DNA from: Opitutus sp. | Lineage (GTDB): Bacteria > Verrucomicrobiota > Verrucomicrobiia > Opitutales > Opitutaceae | Direction of reading: 5' to 3' | Length of the DNA stretch: 64,000 nt | NCBI GenBank assembly: GCA_024707325.1 | Contig: JANPZY010000001.1 | Coordinates: forward strand, 930,001 to 994,000 | In this document: positions 44,439-53,951 of the stretch, piece by piece | Layout: each line of letters opens with the position of its first letter | Numbering within the stretch: the stretch's first letter is position 1 | Translations under genes and position numbers: made by a program | The notes under the pieces: generated by a model | Seen by the model: the letters and a program-made list of their open reading frames with translations, nothing else | What the model was told of the DNA's origin: nothing | The model's database searches: none

Positions 44439-44508
44439 CTTTCAACTTTCACCCTTCACCTTTCAACTTCCCTCAACTCTCAGCTCTCAACTCTCAACCT
44501 TCAACTTC
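44439..44508. repeat. 7-bp GTTGARR/YYTCAAC repeat block
   Basis: Heptamers such as TTTCAAC, TTTCACC, CCTCAAC, TCTCAAC and CTTCAAC. The stop codon of the seqA-like gene (44501-44503) is the TCA of one heptamer. Confidence 0.75.
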
Positions 44509-44998
44509 GTCCGCCCCGCGCCCGCCCCTTCATCCCGATCGCCGCGCAGGCGAACTCGATCACGAAGTCGCGATAGCCGGTGAACTCCAGCAGCCGCGCG
44601 AGAAAGCGCCGCTTCGTTGCCGTATCCAGATTCATGATCGCCCAGTAAGGCGTGCCAGCGATCTGCCGCGCCTGATTGTGACGGCAATGCTCCAGGATTT
44701 CCTCGCGACTCAGGCTCAGATAACGCCGTCGACCCTCGAGCCCGCGGATGAACTCTCCCAGATCAGCCGGATGCCGCGCCGCGATCCGGCCGAGCAGCGC
44801 GACGTATTTGTCCGCGTCGGAAAACTTCGTGCGAAACTCCGGACTGAGCACAAACGCCGCGAGCGGATCGGTCGCATCGGGCAGCGCGCCCGGCAGATTG
44901 AGCAAAGAAGCGAGCACCTCGTCCGGCGTGCGATGAAACCCGACCGCCAGCTCTTGAAGAGCCGCGTAAACCTCGTCGCTGATTTCGATGGTCTTCAT
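44501..44998 (-). CDS. seqA: SeqA-like protein (negative modulator of replication initiation homologue)
   Basis: The 165-residue protein resembles E. coli SeqA in both domains. The N-terminus MKTIEISDEVYAALQELAV is close to SeqA's MKTIEVDDELYSYIA, the ribbon-helix dimerisation part. The C-terminal DNA-binding part has GRRRYLSLSREEILEHCRHNQARQIAGTPYWAIMNLDTATKR, matching SeqA's GTPYWVITNTNTGRK block. Asn123 sits at the position of SeqA Asn150, but Asp125 replaces Asn152; both Asn contact hemimethylated GATC in E. coli. SeqA sequesters newly replicated oriC and organises forks. Whether this protein reads methylated GATC is unknown. No dam gene is in the window. Confidence 0.75.
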   Translation of the reverse strand: MKTIEISDEVYAALQELAVGFHRTPDEVLASLLNLPGALPDATDPLAAFVLSPEFRTKFSDADKYVALLGRIAARHPADLGEFIRGLEGRRRYLSLSREEILEHCRHNQARQIAGTPYWAIMNLDTATKRRFLARLLEFTGYRDFVIEFACAAIGMKGRARGGRS

Positions 44999-45105
44999 GC
45001 CGCCACATAACACCCGGCAAACCGGTCCCGCCGATTTCTTTGCGACCAATCGACGCCCGATCGCGCCCAACGCCCCGACCCGTGCGCGAGTCCGCCCCGC
45101 CCGGT

Positions 45106-45166
45106 CCTTCAACTTCCACCCTTCAACTCCTACGCTGGCCGGCCGCTCAGCTCTCAACCCTCAACT
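45106..45166. repeat. 7-bp YYTCAAC repeat block
   Basis: CCTTCAACTTCCACCCTTCAACTC, then a GGCCGGCCGCTCAGCTCTCAACCCTCAAC segment that is nearly repeated in the next block at 45236. Intergenic. Confidence 0.7.
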
Positions 45167-45235
45167 TCGTCCGCCCCCCGCTCTTTCGAGTTTTCCCACG
45201 CTCCTCGCTCACTGCTCCCGGCTCCAGGCTCTCCG

Positions 45236-45312
45236 TCTTTCAACTTTCACCTTTCAACTTTCAACTCCTCCGCTGGTCGGCCTCTCAGCTCTCAACCCTC
45301 AACTCTCAACTC
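45236..45312. repeat. 7-bp YYTCAAC repeat block
   Basis: CTTTCAA, CTTTCAC, CTTTCAA, CTTTCAA in tandem, then CTCAGCT, CTCAACC, CTCAACT, CTCAACT. The longer interior segment matches that of the block at 45106. It precedes the tRNA gene by 60 bp. Confidence 0.75.
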
Positions 45313-45371
45313 GTCAGCGCCACTTCAAACTCGACCCACCTGCGCCGCCGGCAAAACTCCGCCGCCTGCAC

Positions 45372-45447
45372 GGGCCGATAGCTTAACGGTTAAAGCAGAG
45401 GACTCATAATCCTTTGAGTCTGGGTTCGAATCCCAGTCGGCCCACCA
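45372..45447 (+). tRNA. tRNA with CAT anticodon (Ile2 or Met)
   Basis: The cloverleaf is complete: acceptor GGGCCGA/TCGGCCC, D arm GCTT...AAGC, anticodon stem GAGGA/TCCTT with loop CTCATAA (anticodon CAT), T arm CTGGG-TTCGAAT-CCCAG, and encoded CCA. With CAT it is either elongator Met or the lysidine-modified Ile2; the GGGCC acceptor leans toward Ile2. The restriction-modification island begins directly downstream. Confidence 0.92.
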
Positions 45448-45457
45448 GTGAACCAAA

Positions 45458-45483
45458 AGCCGCCCCAACCTGGGCGGTTTTTT
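45458..45483 (+). terminator. Terminator after the tRNA gene
   Basis: The stem GCCGCCC / GGGCGGT with loop CAACCT is followed by T6, 10 bp past the tRNA CCA end. Confidence 0.85.
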
Positions 45484-45714
45484 GTGGGCGCACCACTCAG
45501 GATTTTTTCCCGGGAAACCCGTTTGCCTACAACGAAACGCTCCTGCAGAAAGTCTGCGCGAGTCCGCTTTCGCAAGAGTCTCGCCTCTCCCAGCTTCAGT
45601 TCGATGACGCACCCCATTCCCGGCACGTCCTTTTCTCCGTCCAGTCTCGTCGCGATCGAATTCACGTCGAGGATCGGCGGAGTAGAGGCGCATTCTCTCA
45701 GCGTGTAGGCGGTC

Positions 45715-48598
45715 ATGTCTTTTAACCAAAATCCCGAGCAAATCGCCCGCGACGCCATCGACGCGCAACTCCGGGCCAGCGGCTGGGCGGTTCAGTCGAA
45801 AGATGCCATCAACTTCCACGAGTGCGAGGGTCAGGCCGTCCGCGAATACACGACTGATTCCGGCCCCGCCGACTACGTGCTCTTCGTCGATGGCAAACCC
45901 GTCGGCGTGATCGAGGCGAAGAAAGAAACTCTCGGCCACAACATCACTACGGTCGAAGAGCAATCCGCCGACTACGCCGCCGCGAAGCTCAAATACATCC
46001 AGCACACCGGCGTCCCCCCTCCCCTTTCTCTACGAAGCCACGAGCGTCATCACGCGCTTCACCGACCAGCGCGACCCGAAGCCCCGCTCGCGCGAGGTCT
46101 TCTCTTTCCATCGTCCCGAGACGCTTCGCTCCTGGCTCAGTCCCGCTTCCGCAGCCGGCTCCGATCAGCCCGCACGTTCCCTCCGCGCGCGCCTTCACGA
46201 TCTCCCCGCGCTCGATCCCGCCGGCCTCCGCGATTGCCAGATCGAGGCCATCACCAACCTCGAAAAATCCCTCAAGGCCGCCAAGCCCCGCGCCCTCGTC
46301 CAGATGGCCACCGGCTCGGGCAAGACCTTCACCGCCATCACGTCGATCTACCGCCTGCTCAAACACGCCCGCATCTGCCGCGTGCTCTTCCTCGTCGATA
46401 CGCGCAACCTCGGCGAGCAGGCCGAGCAGGAGTTCCTCGCCTTCACGCCCAACGACGACAACCGCAAGTTCACCGAGCTCTACACCGTCACCCGCCTCGC
46501 CTCGTCCTATCTGCCTTCCGACGCCGAGGTCTATATCTCCACCATCCAGCGGATGTATTCGCTCCTCAAGGGCGAGCCGCTCGACGAATCCGCCGAGGAC
46601 GAAAACCCCGCCGAGCGCACCGAGCGCCGCCGCGAGCCGATGCCCGTCGTTTACTCCGCCGCCGTGCCGCCGGAGTTCTTCGATCTCATCATCATCGATG
46701 AGTGCCACCGTTCGATCTATAATCTCTGGCGTCAGGTCCTCGACTACTTCGACGCCTTTCTCGTCGGCCTCACCGCCACGCCCGACGCCCGCACCTACGC
46801 CTTCTTCCGCCAAAACGTCGTCTCCGAATACACCCACGAACGCGCCGTCGCCGACGGCGTAAACGTCCAGGGCGAGATCTACGTCATCGAAACCGACGTC
46901 ACCAAAAACGGCGGCACTGTCCTCAAGGGCCTCGTCGAGAAACGCGAAAAGCTCACCCGCGCCCGCCGCTGGCAGCAGCAGGACGAGGACGAGGCCTACT
47001 CCGCCAAGAAACTCGACCGCGACGTCGTCAACCCGTCGCAGATTCGCACCGTCGTCCGCACTTTCCGCGACAAACTCCCGGAAATCTTCCCCGACCGCTT
47101 CGACGCCGCCGGCGCCTTCGAGGTCCCCAAGACCCTCATCTTCGCCAAGACCGACTCCCACGCCGACGACATCATCAACATCGTTCGCGAGGAGTTCGGC
47201 GAAGGAAACGCCTTCTGTAAGAAGGTCACCTTCGGCTCCGGCAAGGGCGTCAAAAAGATCACCTTCAAAAAAGGCTCCGACGAGCGCCAGATCGAGGACG
47301 ACTACGTGATGCCGCCCGAGGACCCGAAGTCCGTCCTCTCCCAGTTCCGCAACGAATACTACCCGCGCATCGCCGTCACCGTGGACATGATCGCCACCGG
47401 CACCGACGTGAAACCGCTCGAGTGCCTGCTCTTCCTCCGCGACGTGAAATCGAAGGGCTACTTCGAGCAGATGAAGGGCCGCGGCACGCGCACGCTCGAC
47501 CTCGACGGTCTCCGCAAGGCCACGCCCTCCGCCAAGTCCGCGAAAACCCACTACGTCATCGTGGACGCCATCGGCGTCACCCGGTCGCTCAAGACCGACA
47601 GCCGCCCGCCCATCACACGCCCCACCGTGCCGTTCAAGGACCTCGCCATGGAAGTCGTCATGGGCGCGACCGACGCCGACACCGTTTCCTCCCTCGCCGG
47701 CCGCCTCGCCCGCATCGACCGCCAGCTCACGCCGCTGCAAAAACACGCCCTCGCCCAAAAGATGGGCGGCACCACCGTCAGCCAGATCGTCGGCGCCCTC
47801 TTCCACGCGCTCGATGGCGACGCCATCGAGGAAAAAGCCCGTGCGATCGCCGGCGTGCCGCCCGACGCCGATCCCGGCGATTCCGCCCGCGAAAAAGCCC
47901 AGCAACAACTCGTCGCCGCCGCCCGCGCCCCGCTCACCGGCGCCATCGTCACGCAGATCGTCGCCTTCTGCACCGAGAACATGCAGACGATCGACCACGA
48001 TACGCAGGACAAAGTCCTCCGCGCCGAGTGGGACGCCGACGCGCAGACCCGCGCCGCCGCCTTCGTCTCCGATTTCGAAATCTTCTGCCGCGACCACCGC
48101 GACCGGCTCGACGCCCTCACGATTTACTACACCCAGCCGCAACGCCGGCAGGAGATCACGCTCCGTCAAATCGAGGACGTGCTCGCCGCGCTGAAACAAA
48201 ACGCGCCCCGCCTCGCGCCCCTGCGCGTGTGGGACGCCTACACGCGCCTCGACGCCCTGCCCGCCAACGCCCGCCCCGAGACCGAGCTCACCGCCCTCGT
48301 CGCGCTCATCCGCCGCGCCTGCGGCATTGATCAGAAACTCACGCCCTTCGCCGACACCGTGCGCCGCAACTTCCGCGACTGGATACTCCGCAAGAATGCT
48401 GGACAACCCCTCGACGCCGAACAGACCGCCTTCCTCCAACTCATCCGCGACCACGTGATCACCGCCTGCCGCCTCGAACGCGAAGACCTCGACTACGCCC
48501 CCTTTGACGCCAAAGGCGGCCTCGGCAAAATGTATGAACTCTTCGGCGACCGCATGGACGCCCTCATCGAAGAAGCGAACAAGGAGCTGACGGCGTGA
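45715..48598 (+). CDS. hsdR: Type I restriction enzyme R subunit (EcoEI-like), one-base frameshift
   Basis: The corrected length is about 960 residues. The N-terminal nuclease domain has DYVLFVDGKPVGVIEAKKE, the PD-(D/E)xK motif. The SF2 translocase has QMATGSGKTFTAITS (Walker A), IIIDECHRSIYNLWR (DEAH-like), VGLTATPDARTYAFF and MIATGTDVKPLECLLFLRDVKSKGYFEQMKGRGTR. The C-terminal helical part binds the methylase core. The frame breaks in the C-rich run 46014-46024; removing one C gives VPLPFLYEATSVITRFTDQRDPKPRSREVFSFHRPETL, leading into the helicase frame. It cuts unmethylated DNA distant from its site. hsdS starts immediately after its stop. Confidence 0.9.
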
Positions 48599-50068
48599 GT
48601 GAAAAAAAATCTGCCGCCAACTTGGGCAACGGTTCGTCTCAAGGAGCTGGCTCGCTCTCGAATGGGGAAGACGATCCTGAAGAGCGACCTAACGGAAACT
48701 GGGCTGCCCGTTTATTCTGCTGGTGCCTCGACCGAACCTTGGGGCCGCCTCGATGGATGCGAAGTAAGTTATGGCGCCAACACCCTGGTGATTTCAGCTC
48801 GCGGCAATATCGGCATGCCGAAGCGGCCACGCCAAATCCCCTTTGTCTGCACCCAAACAACGATCGCGTGTTCGGCTTACCTCCCGGAAACCGTCGACTG
48901 GCTATTCTGGTTTCTCAGCCAGTTCGACTACTCTACGAAGTCGTCGCAGACCACCATCCCGATGCTGAGAACGAGCGACGTGGATTCGTTCGAAATCCCC
49001 CTGCCGCCGCTGGCCGAGCAGAAGCGGATCGTGGCGAAGATCGAGGAGTTGTTCAGCGAGTTGGAAGCCGGGGAGGAGAGCCTGCGGGCGGCGCGGCGGC
49101 AACTCGGCGTCTATCGCCAGTCGCTCCTCAAACAAGCCTTCGAGGGCAAGCTGACCGAAACCTGGCGCGCCGAAAACCCCGACAAACTCGAATCCCCCGC
49201 CCAACTCCTCGCCCGCATCCAAGCCGCTCGCCAAGCCTACTACGAACAACAACTCAAAGACTGGGAGTGCGCCATCAAAGTCTGGTCGGAGGCCGGACAA
49301 AAGGGGAACCGCTCTCGCAAACCGAGCGAGCCGATGATGCTTCCTTTGAGGGAATTTGAGGGCGACATCACTCGTCCCGAATGTTGGGCTATCGAGCAGA
49401 TCGGTAATTGCCCGACCGACGCATTAATCGGCTTGGTCCGTTCCGCCGATGAACAAACCGCCGGCCCATCCGGCTTCAGTTACATCAAGATGGATCGAGT
49501 CGACATGCAGGGCAATGTGGATATCTCGCCCAGCGTTTTCGTCGACTGCACGCCGGAAGAAGTGGAGCGTTTCGCGCTGAAAAAGGGCGATATTCTTTTC
49601 AATACGCGAAACAGCGTGGAGTTAGTTGGTAAGGTTGGAATTGTGCGGCGTGAGCCAAATTCGCCGACGGTCTATAACAACAATTTGATGCGGATTCGCC
49701 TGCCTGATTGCTTCGATCCGGTATTTGTAGGCCTTCAACTTTGTGCGCAGCCGTTCCGGCAACGCATGGATCGGATCAAGAAGGCGACGACAAGCGTTGC
49801 GGCTGTCTATGCAAAGGATTTCTGGCCGCTTCCTCTGGCGATCTGTTCCCTCCCCGAACAACAGGAAATCGTGCGTCTGCTGGACGAGCAGTTCGAGGCG
49901 ATCGACCGGAACGAGCGGGAGATCGACGCCGCGCTGAAGCGGAGCGAGGCCTTGCGGCAGGCGATCCTCAAAAAAGCCTTCACCGGCCAACTCGTCCCTC
50001 AAGACCCCGCCGACGAACCCGCCTCAGAATTGCTGGCCCGCCTTCGCTCGGAAGGGGTGAGAACCTAA
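48599..50068 (+). CDS. hsdS: Type I restriction-modification specificity subunit
   Basis: The 489-residue protein begins at a GTG directly after the hsdR stop. It has two target-recognition domains, each followed by a conserved coiled spacer: LPPLAEQKRIVAKIEELFSELEAGEESLRAARRQLGVYRQSLLKQAFEGKL in the middle and LPEQQEIVRLLDEQFEAIDRNEREIDAALKRSEALRQAILKKAFTGQLVPQ at the end. TRD1 runs from about residue 6 to 140 and TRD2 from about 255 to 420. It determines the bipartite target of the HsdM/HsdR complex. The last 45 or so codons are duplicated nearly exactly at 51914-52048, after the OLD-type gene. Confidence 0.92.
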   Translation: MKKNLPPTWATVRLKELARSRMGKTILKSDLTETGLPVYSAGASTEPWGRLDGCEVSYGANTLVISARGNIGMPKRPRQIPFVCTQTTIACSAYLPETVDWLFWFLSQFDYSTKSSQTTIPMLRTSDVDSFEIPLPPLAEQKRIVAKIEELFSELEAGEESLRAARRQLGVYRQSLLKQAFEGKLTETWRAENPDKLESPAQLLARIQAARQAYYEQQLKDWECAIKVWSEAGQKGNRSRKPSEPMMLPLREFEGDITRPECWAIEQIGNCPTDALIGLVRSADEQTAGPSGFSYIKMDRVDMQGNVDISPSVFVDCTPEEVERFALKKGDILFNTRNSVELVGKVGIVRREPNSPTVYNNNLMRIRLPDCFDPVFVGLQLCAQPFRQRMDRIKKATTSVAAVYAKDFWPLPLAICSLPEQQEIVRLLDEQFEAIDRNEREIDAALKRSEALRQAILKKAFTGQLVPQDPADEPASELLARLRSEGVRT

Positions 50069-50089
50069 AGAAACTCTTAAGCTGCTCCC

Positions 50090-51872
50090 ATGCATACCCT
50101 AGCTCATATCTCGATATCCAATTTTCGCTCCTGCAAGAATGTCAGCCTCCCGCTAGGAAACTTTACGCCGGTTGTCGGCTACAACAACGCGGGTAAGTCC
50201 AACATCCTCTCTGCGATTGAATGGCTGATCGAGCCGTCGGCGCTGGCGGCCGGTGATTTCTTCGATCCCAATTCACCACTCGTAATCGAGGGACTCGTGA
50301 CCGGCATTACAGCAGAACTGATTGGGAAAATGCCTACCAATCAACAGAGCCAAATAAAGCCCTACATCAAAGACGATAGCCTCCGGTTTCGGCGTGTTCT
50401 GCCCAAACCTGGGCCCGTCGCGACCATCAGAGTGGAAGTGCGCGATCTAACAGTTGAGGATGAGGATAGCGAGAAGGCATGGGCTGTTAACCCGGCTGGG
50501 ATTCCCCAAGCGTTGAAGGCGCTGTTTCCTGAATCGATCCGCGTTCAAGCCATGCAAGACGCCGCCGATGACGTGGCGAAGCAGACGAAGGGAAACACTA
50601 TTGGAAAATTGATCGCGGATGTAATTGAACCCGTTCGCAAGAACCACGAAGGGGAGTTGCGCGAAGCGCTGAAGAGCATCACAGACAAATTTTCTGCGGA
50701 CGGTGCCAATCGAGCCGAGCAGCTCAAAGCGTTTGATGAAGGTGCCACGGCAAGTTTGAGCGATCTTTTCCCAGGCCTGCGGCTAAAACTCGATGTGCCC
50801 GTCCCTGGAATTCCAGATCTTTTCAAGAATGGCACGGTTCGCGTAATCGAGACGCAGGGCGACGCAACAATGTCTCAGACGTTCGGAACAGTGGGCCACG
50901 GGGCGCAGCGATGCATTCAGATGGCTTTGATCCGTTACCTTGCCGACAAGAAAGCTACTGCCGACGACACAAAGCGGAAGCTGCTTTTGATCGACGAGCC
51001 CGAGCTTTACCTCCACCCACAAGGCGTTGAGCAAGTTCGACAGGCGCTGAAGACACTAGCCGCCGGCCGTTATCAGGTCATTTTCAGCACTCACTCGCCG
51101 ATGATGCTCCACCGAGAGCACGCACCGAATGCTGTAATTGTTCGGAAGCCCAACCACGCCGACGGAACGCTAGTCCGTAAACCTCTCTCGACGGCAATAA
51201 GGGAATCGATCGGGGATGGCGGGCACGCCGCGCGGGTCGTCTTCGAAATCAGCAACAGCGCCCAAGTCTTTTTTTTCCGATCGCGTGCTTCTCAACGAAG
51301 GGAAAACCGAGCAGGCATTGCTCCCGTTGCTTTATGAGACCTACGTCGGACGAACGCCTGGTGCCGACCGAACCGGAATCGTTCCGATGTGTGGCAGCGG
51401 AAATTTCCATCACGCTTTCGCCGTGCTCAAGGCGATGGAGATCAATGTGAAGATTGTGGCCGATTTGGATTACGCCTTGGGTAACGCAAAGCATGTTCCC
51501 GGGTATGCTGCTCCTGATATGGCCGTCGTTAAGTCAATCCTGGCTCAGCTTCAGGCAGTTCATGGCTTTCCGCTCGATGGTGGTGGTTTGCCTACCAAGG
51601 ATAAAACTGGAGCTTGGACCGCAGCGAAGATCTGGCGGCTCTTTGCGCAAGACACGGACGGGGCAAAGTTGGCCGCAGCCCAACACGAGAAACTGAAAGC
51701 TCTCGGAGTTTGGGTTTGGCGAGAGGGCACTATTGAAGACGTTCTCGGAATTGCCGACAAGGGTGAGGATGTCATCCAGCAGTTGGAGCAGGAGCTGCCA
51801 AAACTCACAGCTGACCAACTTGTGGGAATGTATCCAACAATGATCGAATTTCTTGATTGGCTAAGAGACTGA
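50090..51872 (+). CDS. OLD-family ATPase/TOPRIM nuclease, one-base frameshift
   Basis: The corrected length is about 593 residues. The N-terminal SMC/ABC-type ATPase has ISNFRSCKNVSLPLGNFTPVVGYNNAGKSNIL (Walker A, residues 29-38), a helical insert, GTVGHGAQRCIQMALIRYL (signature), KLLLIDEPELYLHP (Walker B) and FSTHSPMML (switch His). The C-terminal TOPRIM nuclease has VLLNEGKTEQALLPLLYE and VKIVADLDYALG, with the Glu and the DxD-type metal ligands. The frame breaks in T8, 51269-51276; removing one T gives QVFFSDRVLLNEGKTE. OLD proteins act in anti-phage defence. It is lodged between hsdS and a second hsdS 3' end, and its lower GC suggests recent arrival. Confidence 0.8.
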
Positions 51873-51885
51873 GATGGCCCGCTTC

Positions 51886-52106
51886 CTCTCCAACCAACTG
51901 GAATCGTCAGCTTGCTGGACGAGCAGTTTGAGGCGATCGAGCGGAACGAGCGGGAGATCGACGCCGCGCTGAAGCGGAGCGAGGCCTTGCGGCAGGCGAT
52001 CCTCAAAAAAGCCTTCACCGGCCAACTCGTCCCCCAAGTCCCCGCCGACGAACCCGCCTCCACCCTCCTCGCCCGCCTCCGCGCCGAGGTCGCGATGAAG
52101 AACTGA
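51886..52106 (+). pseudogene. Detached 3' end of a second hsdS
   Basis: The 64 or so C-terminal codons (LLDEQFEAIERNEREIDAALKRSEALRQAILKKAFTGQLVPQVPADEPAS...) match the hsdS C-terminus almost base for base at 51914-52048 against 49879-50013. A short upstream stretch (CCGCTTCCTCT...) is also recognisable as TRD2-end sequence with a gap. It has no start of its own. It is either the original tail of a displaced hsdS or a recombination duplicate made when the OLD-type gene entered. Confidence 0.8.
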
Positions 52107-52767
52107 GAATAGTCGCAGCCTTTCTGGCCTATGCCCGACTACAGCGGAGCAACCAAAAATAAAGTTCGCGAGTTGATGCTAGGAAGTGCGGTGGACGCGC
52201 TAACAACCAAGCGCCACTCAGCCGAAATTATCGCCGGAGATGAACTTCGGGTAACGTTCGATCGTTTCTTGCAGTTGATTGAAGCTGGGTGGAGTGGGGC
52301 GATACCTTTCGAAGTTTTACATCAGGCTGCCGAGGCTGAGTTGGCCGACTGGATCGAGTTCGATGCCTGCTCAAACGCGCCTCGCGAACCGCGCGAACTG
52401 AAGGTCCTCTACCTTTGCGGTCCTTCGCCGAATAATGATCTGCGCGTTCTACTAAAACACGGAATCAACATTCACAATGTATGGGCGGTCACTGGATCTA
52501 GTGACGATAGTGCTGCAGCCCATGCGGAACTCGCTAAGTTCAACTTTGCGCTAAAGATCCACGAAGGTTCGCTTGCCGACTTTTTCGAGAACTACAACGA
52601 GGTCTTCGACCTCATCTATTTCGACGCTTGCGGGCCATTCATGGGTGGCAGACCAAGCACCCTAACGCCACTTCTCGCCATTCTTGAGCGGCAACGGTTA
52701 TGACCTGCCCCCCAGAAACTGGAGTGGCGTGAGGGAGAAAGCCGGGTGAAAACAGTGAACACCCGAC

Positions 52768-53031
52768 ATGAAGAAACATCACACCGAGGAGCAGATCCTC
52801 GGGATCTTGAAGGAAGCCGAGATGGGCAAACCGTTGCCCGATCTCTTGCGACAGCACGCGATCTCCAGTGGCACGTTCTATCGGTGGAAAAGTCGCTACG
52901 GCGGCTTGGAGCCGAGTCAGCTGCACCGACTCAAGCAGCTGGAGCGGGAGAACACGGAGCTGAAGAAGATCGTCGCCGATCAGGCGCTGGACATCCGGAT
53001 GCTGAAGGATGTGAACTCAAAAAACTGGTAG
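52768..53031 (+). CDS. IS3-family transposase OrfA
   Basis: The 87-residue protein is the helix-turn-helix plus leucine-zipper part of the transposase: KKHHTEEQILGILKEAEMGKPLPDLLRQHAISSGTFYRWKSRYGG, then a heptad coil LHRLKQLERENTELKKIVADQALDIRMLKDV. It binds the element ends. The A6 run at 53019-53024 (CAAAAAAC) is the place where ribosomes can slip -1 into orfB, giving the full OrfAB transposase. Confidence 0.93.
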   Translation: MKKHHTEEQILGILKEAEMGKPLPDLLRQHAISSGTFYRWKSRYGGLEPSQLHRLKQLERENTELKKIVADQALDIRMLKDVNSKNW

Positions 53032-53951
53032 AGCCCGCCGCGCGTCGCGCTGCCGTGGATTACCTGAAGGCAGGTTATCCGGTGAGCAGGACACGGGCGT
53101 GCGGGCTGCTGCGTTTGGCCGTGAGCAGCTACTACTACCAGTGCCACGGCCGGGGTGATGAGTTGCCCGTGCGCAGCGCCTTGCGGCGCCATGCCGCGCT
53201 GCGTCGACGCTGGGGCTATCGACGGTTGCTGGTGCTGCTGCGCCGCGAAGGGCTCGGTGACAATCACAAGCGGGTGTATCGGCTCTATCGGGCCGAAGGC
53301 TTGCAGGTGCGGCAGCGACGCCGGCGCAAGCAACGCTTAGCCCGTGGGGTCGAGCCGGCCCATGCTCCGCAACGGCCCAACGAACGTTGGAGTCTGGACT
53401 TCGTCCATGACCGGCTGGCCAGCGGCCGCTCGCTGCGGCTGCTGACCGTGCATGACGACTACACCCGCGAATGCCTGTGGATCGAGGTCGACACCTCGTT
53501 GTCCGGGCCGCGGGTGGCGCGCGCGCTCGACTACCTCACCGAACTGCGCGGCCGGCCAGCCAGTGTTCTTACCGACAACGGACCGGAGTTTGCCGGCCTG
53601 GCGCTCGAACGTTGGGCGCACGATCGTCAGGTGCAGCATCGCTTCATTACCCCAGGAAAACCGTCCCAGAACGGCTACATCGAAAGCTTCAACGGCAAGC
53701 TCCGCGACGAGTGCCTCAACGAAACCGAGTTCCTCAACCTCAGTCATGCGCGGACAATCATCGAAGCGTTCCGCGAAGACTATAACGAAAACCGACCGCA
53801 CAGCTCGCTGGGCGATCTCACTCCCAGCGAGTTTGCGGCCAAGATCGCGCGAGCCCCCATGGGGGCTCCTCTGGACCGGCCCAACCCGCCACTTGCAGTC
53901 GAAACCATCGTCCGTAAACCAACCTCAACCAATCCGGCTCTCTCGTTTTAA
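53019..53951 (+). CDS. IS3-family transposase OrfB (DDE integrase domain, read by -1 frameshift)
   Basis: The rve-type catalytic domain of about 310 residues has the DDE triad visible in WSLDFVHDRL (first Asp), TDNGPEFAGLALERW (second Asp) and GYIESFNGKLRDECLNETEF (Glu). The tail is EDYNENRPHSSLGDLTPSEFA. There is no good start codon near its beginning; joining through the A6 slip site to OrfA as DVNSKKLVEPAARRAAVDYL is the expected way of expression. Confidence 0.92.
   Translation, partial: KKLVEPAARRAAVDYLKAGYPVSRTRACGLLRLAVSSYYYQCHGRGDELPVRSALRRHAALRRRWGYRRLLVLLRREGLGDNHKRVYRLYRAEGLQVRQRRRRKQRLARGVEPAHAPQRPNERWSLDFVHDRLASGRSLRLLTVHDDYTRECLWIEVDTSLSGPRVARALDYLTELRGRPASVLTDNGPEFAGLALERWAHDRQVQHRFITPGKPSQNGYIESFNGKLRDECLNETEFLNLSHARTIIEAFREDYNENRPHSSLGDLTPSEFAAKIARAPMGAPLDRPNPPLAVETIVRKPTSTNPALSF

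Noticed and set aside
45484..45714. Gene between the tRNA terminator and hsdR
   Set aside because: Short frames are open on both strands but none has a family match or a convincing start; left as intergenic, probably the hsdR leader.
45390..45758. Minus-strand ORF of 122 codons ending GPTGIRTQTQRIMSPLL
   Set aside because: The end is an antisense translation of the tRNA gene, a well-known annotation artefact, and the rest has no family likeness.
45989..48454. 821-codon minus-strand ORF opposite hsdR
   Set aside because: The translation is rich in Gly, Val, Glu and Asp without motifs, while the plus strand has all SF2 helicase motifs.
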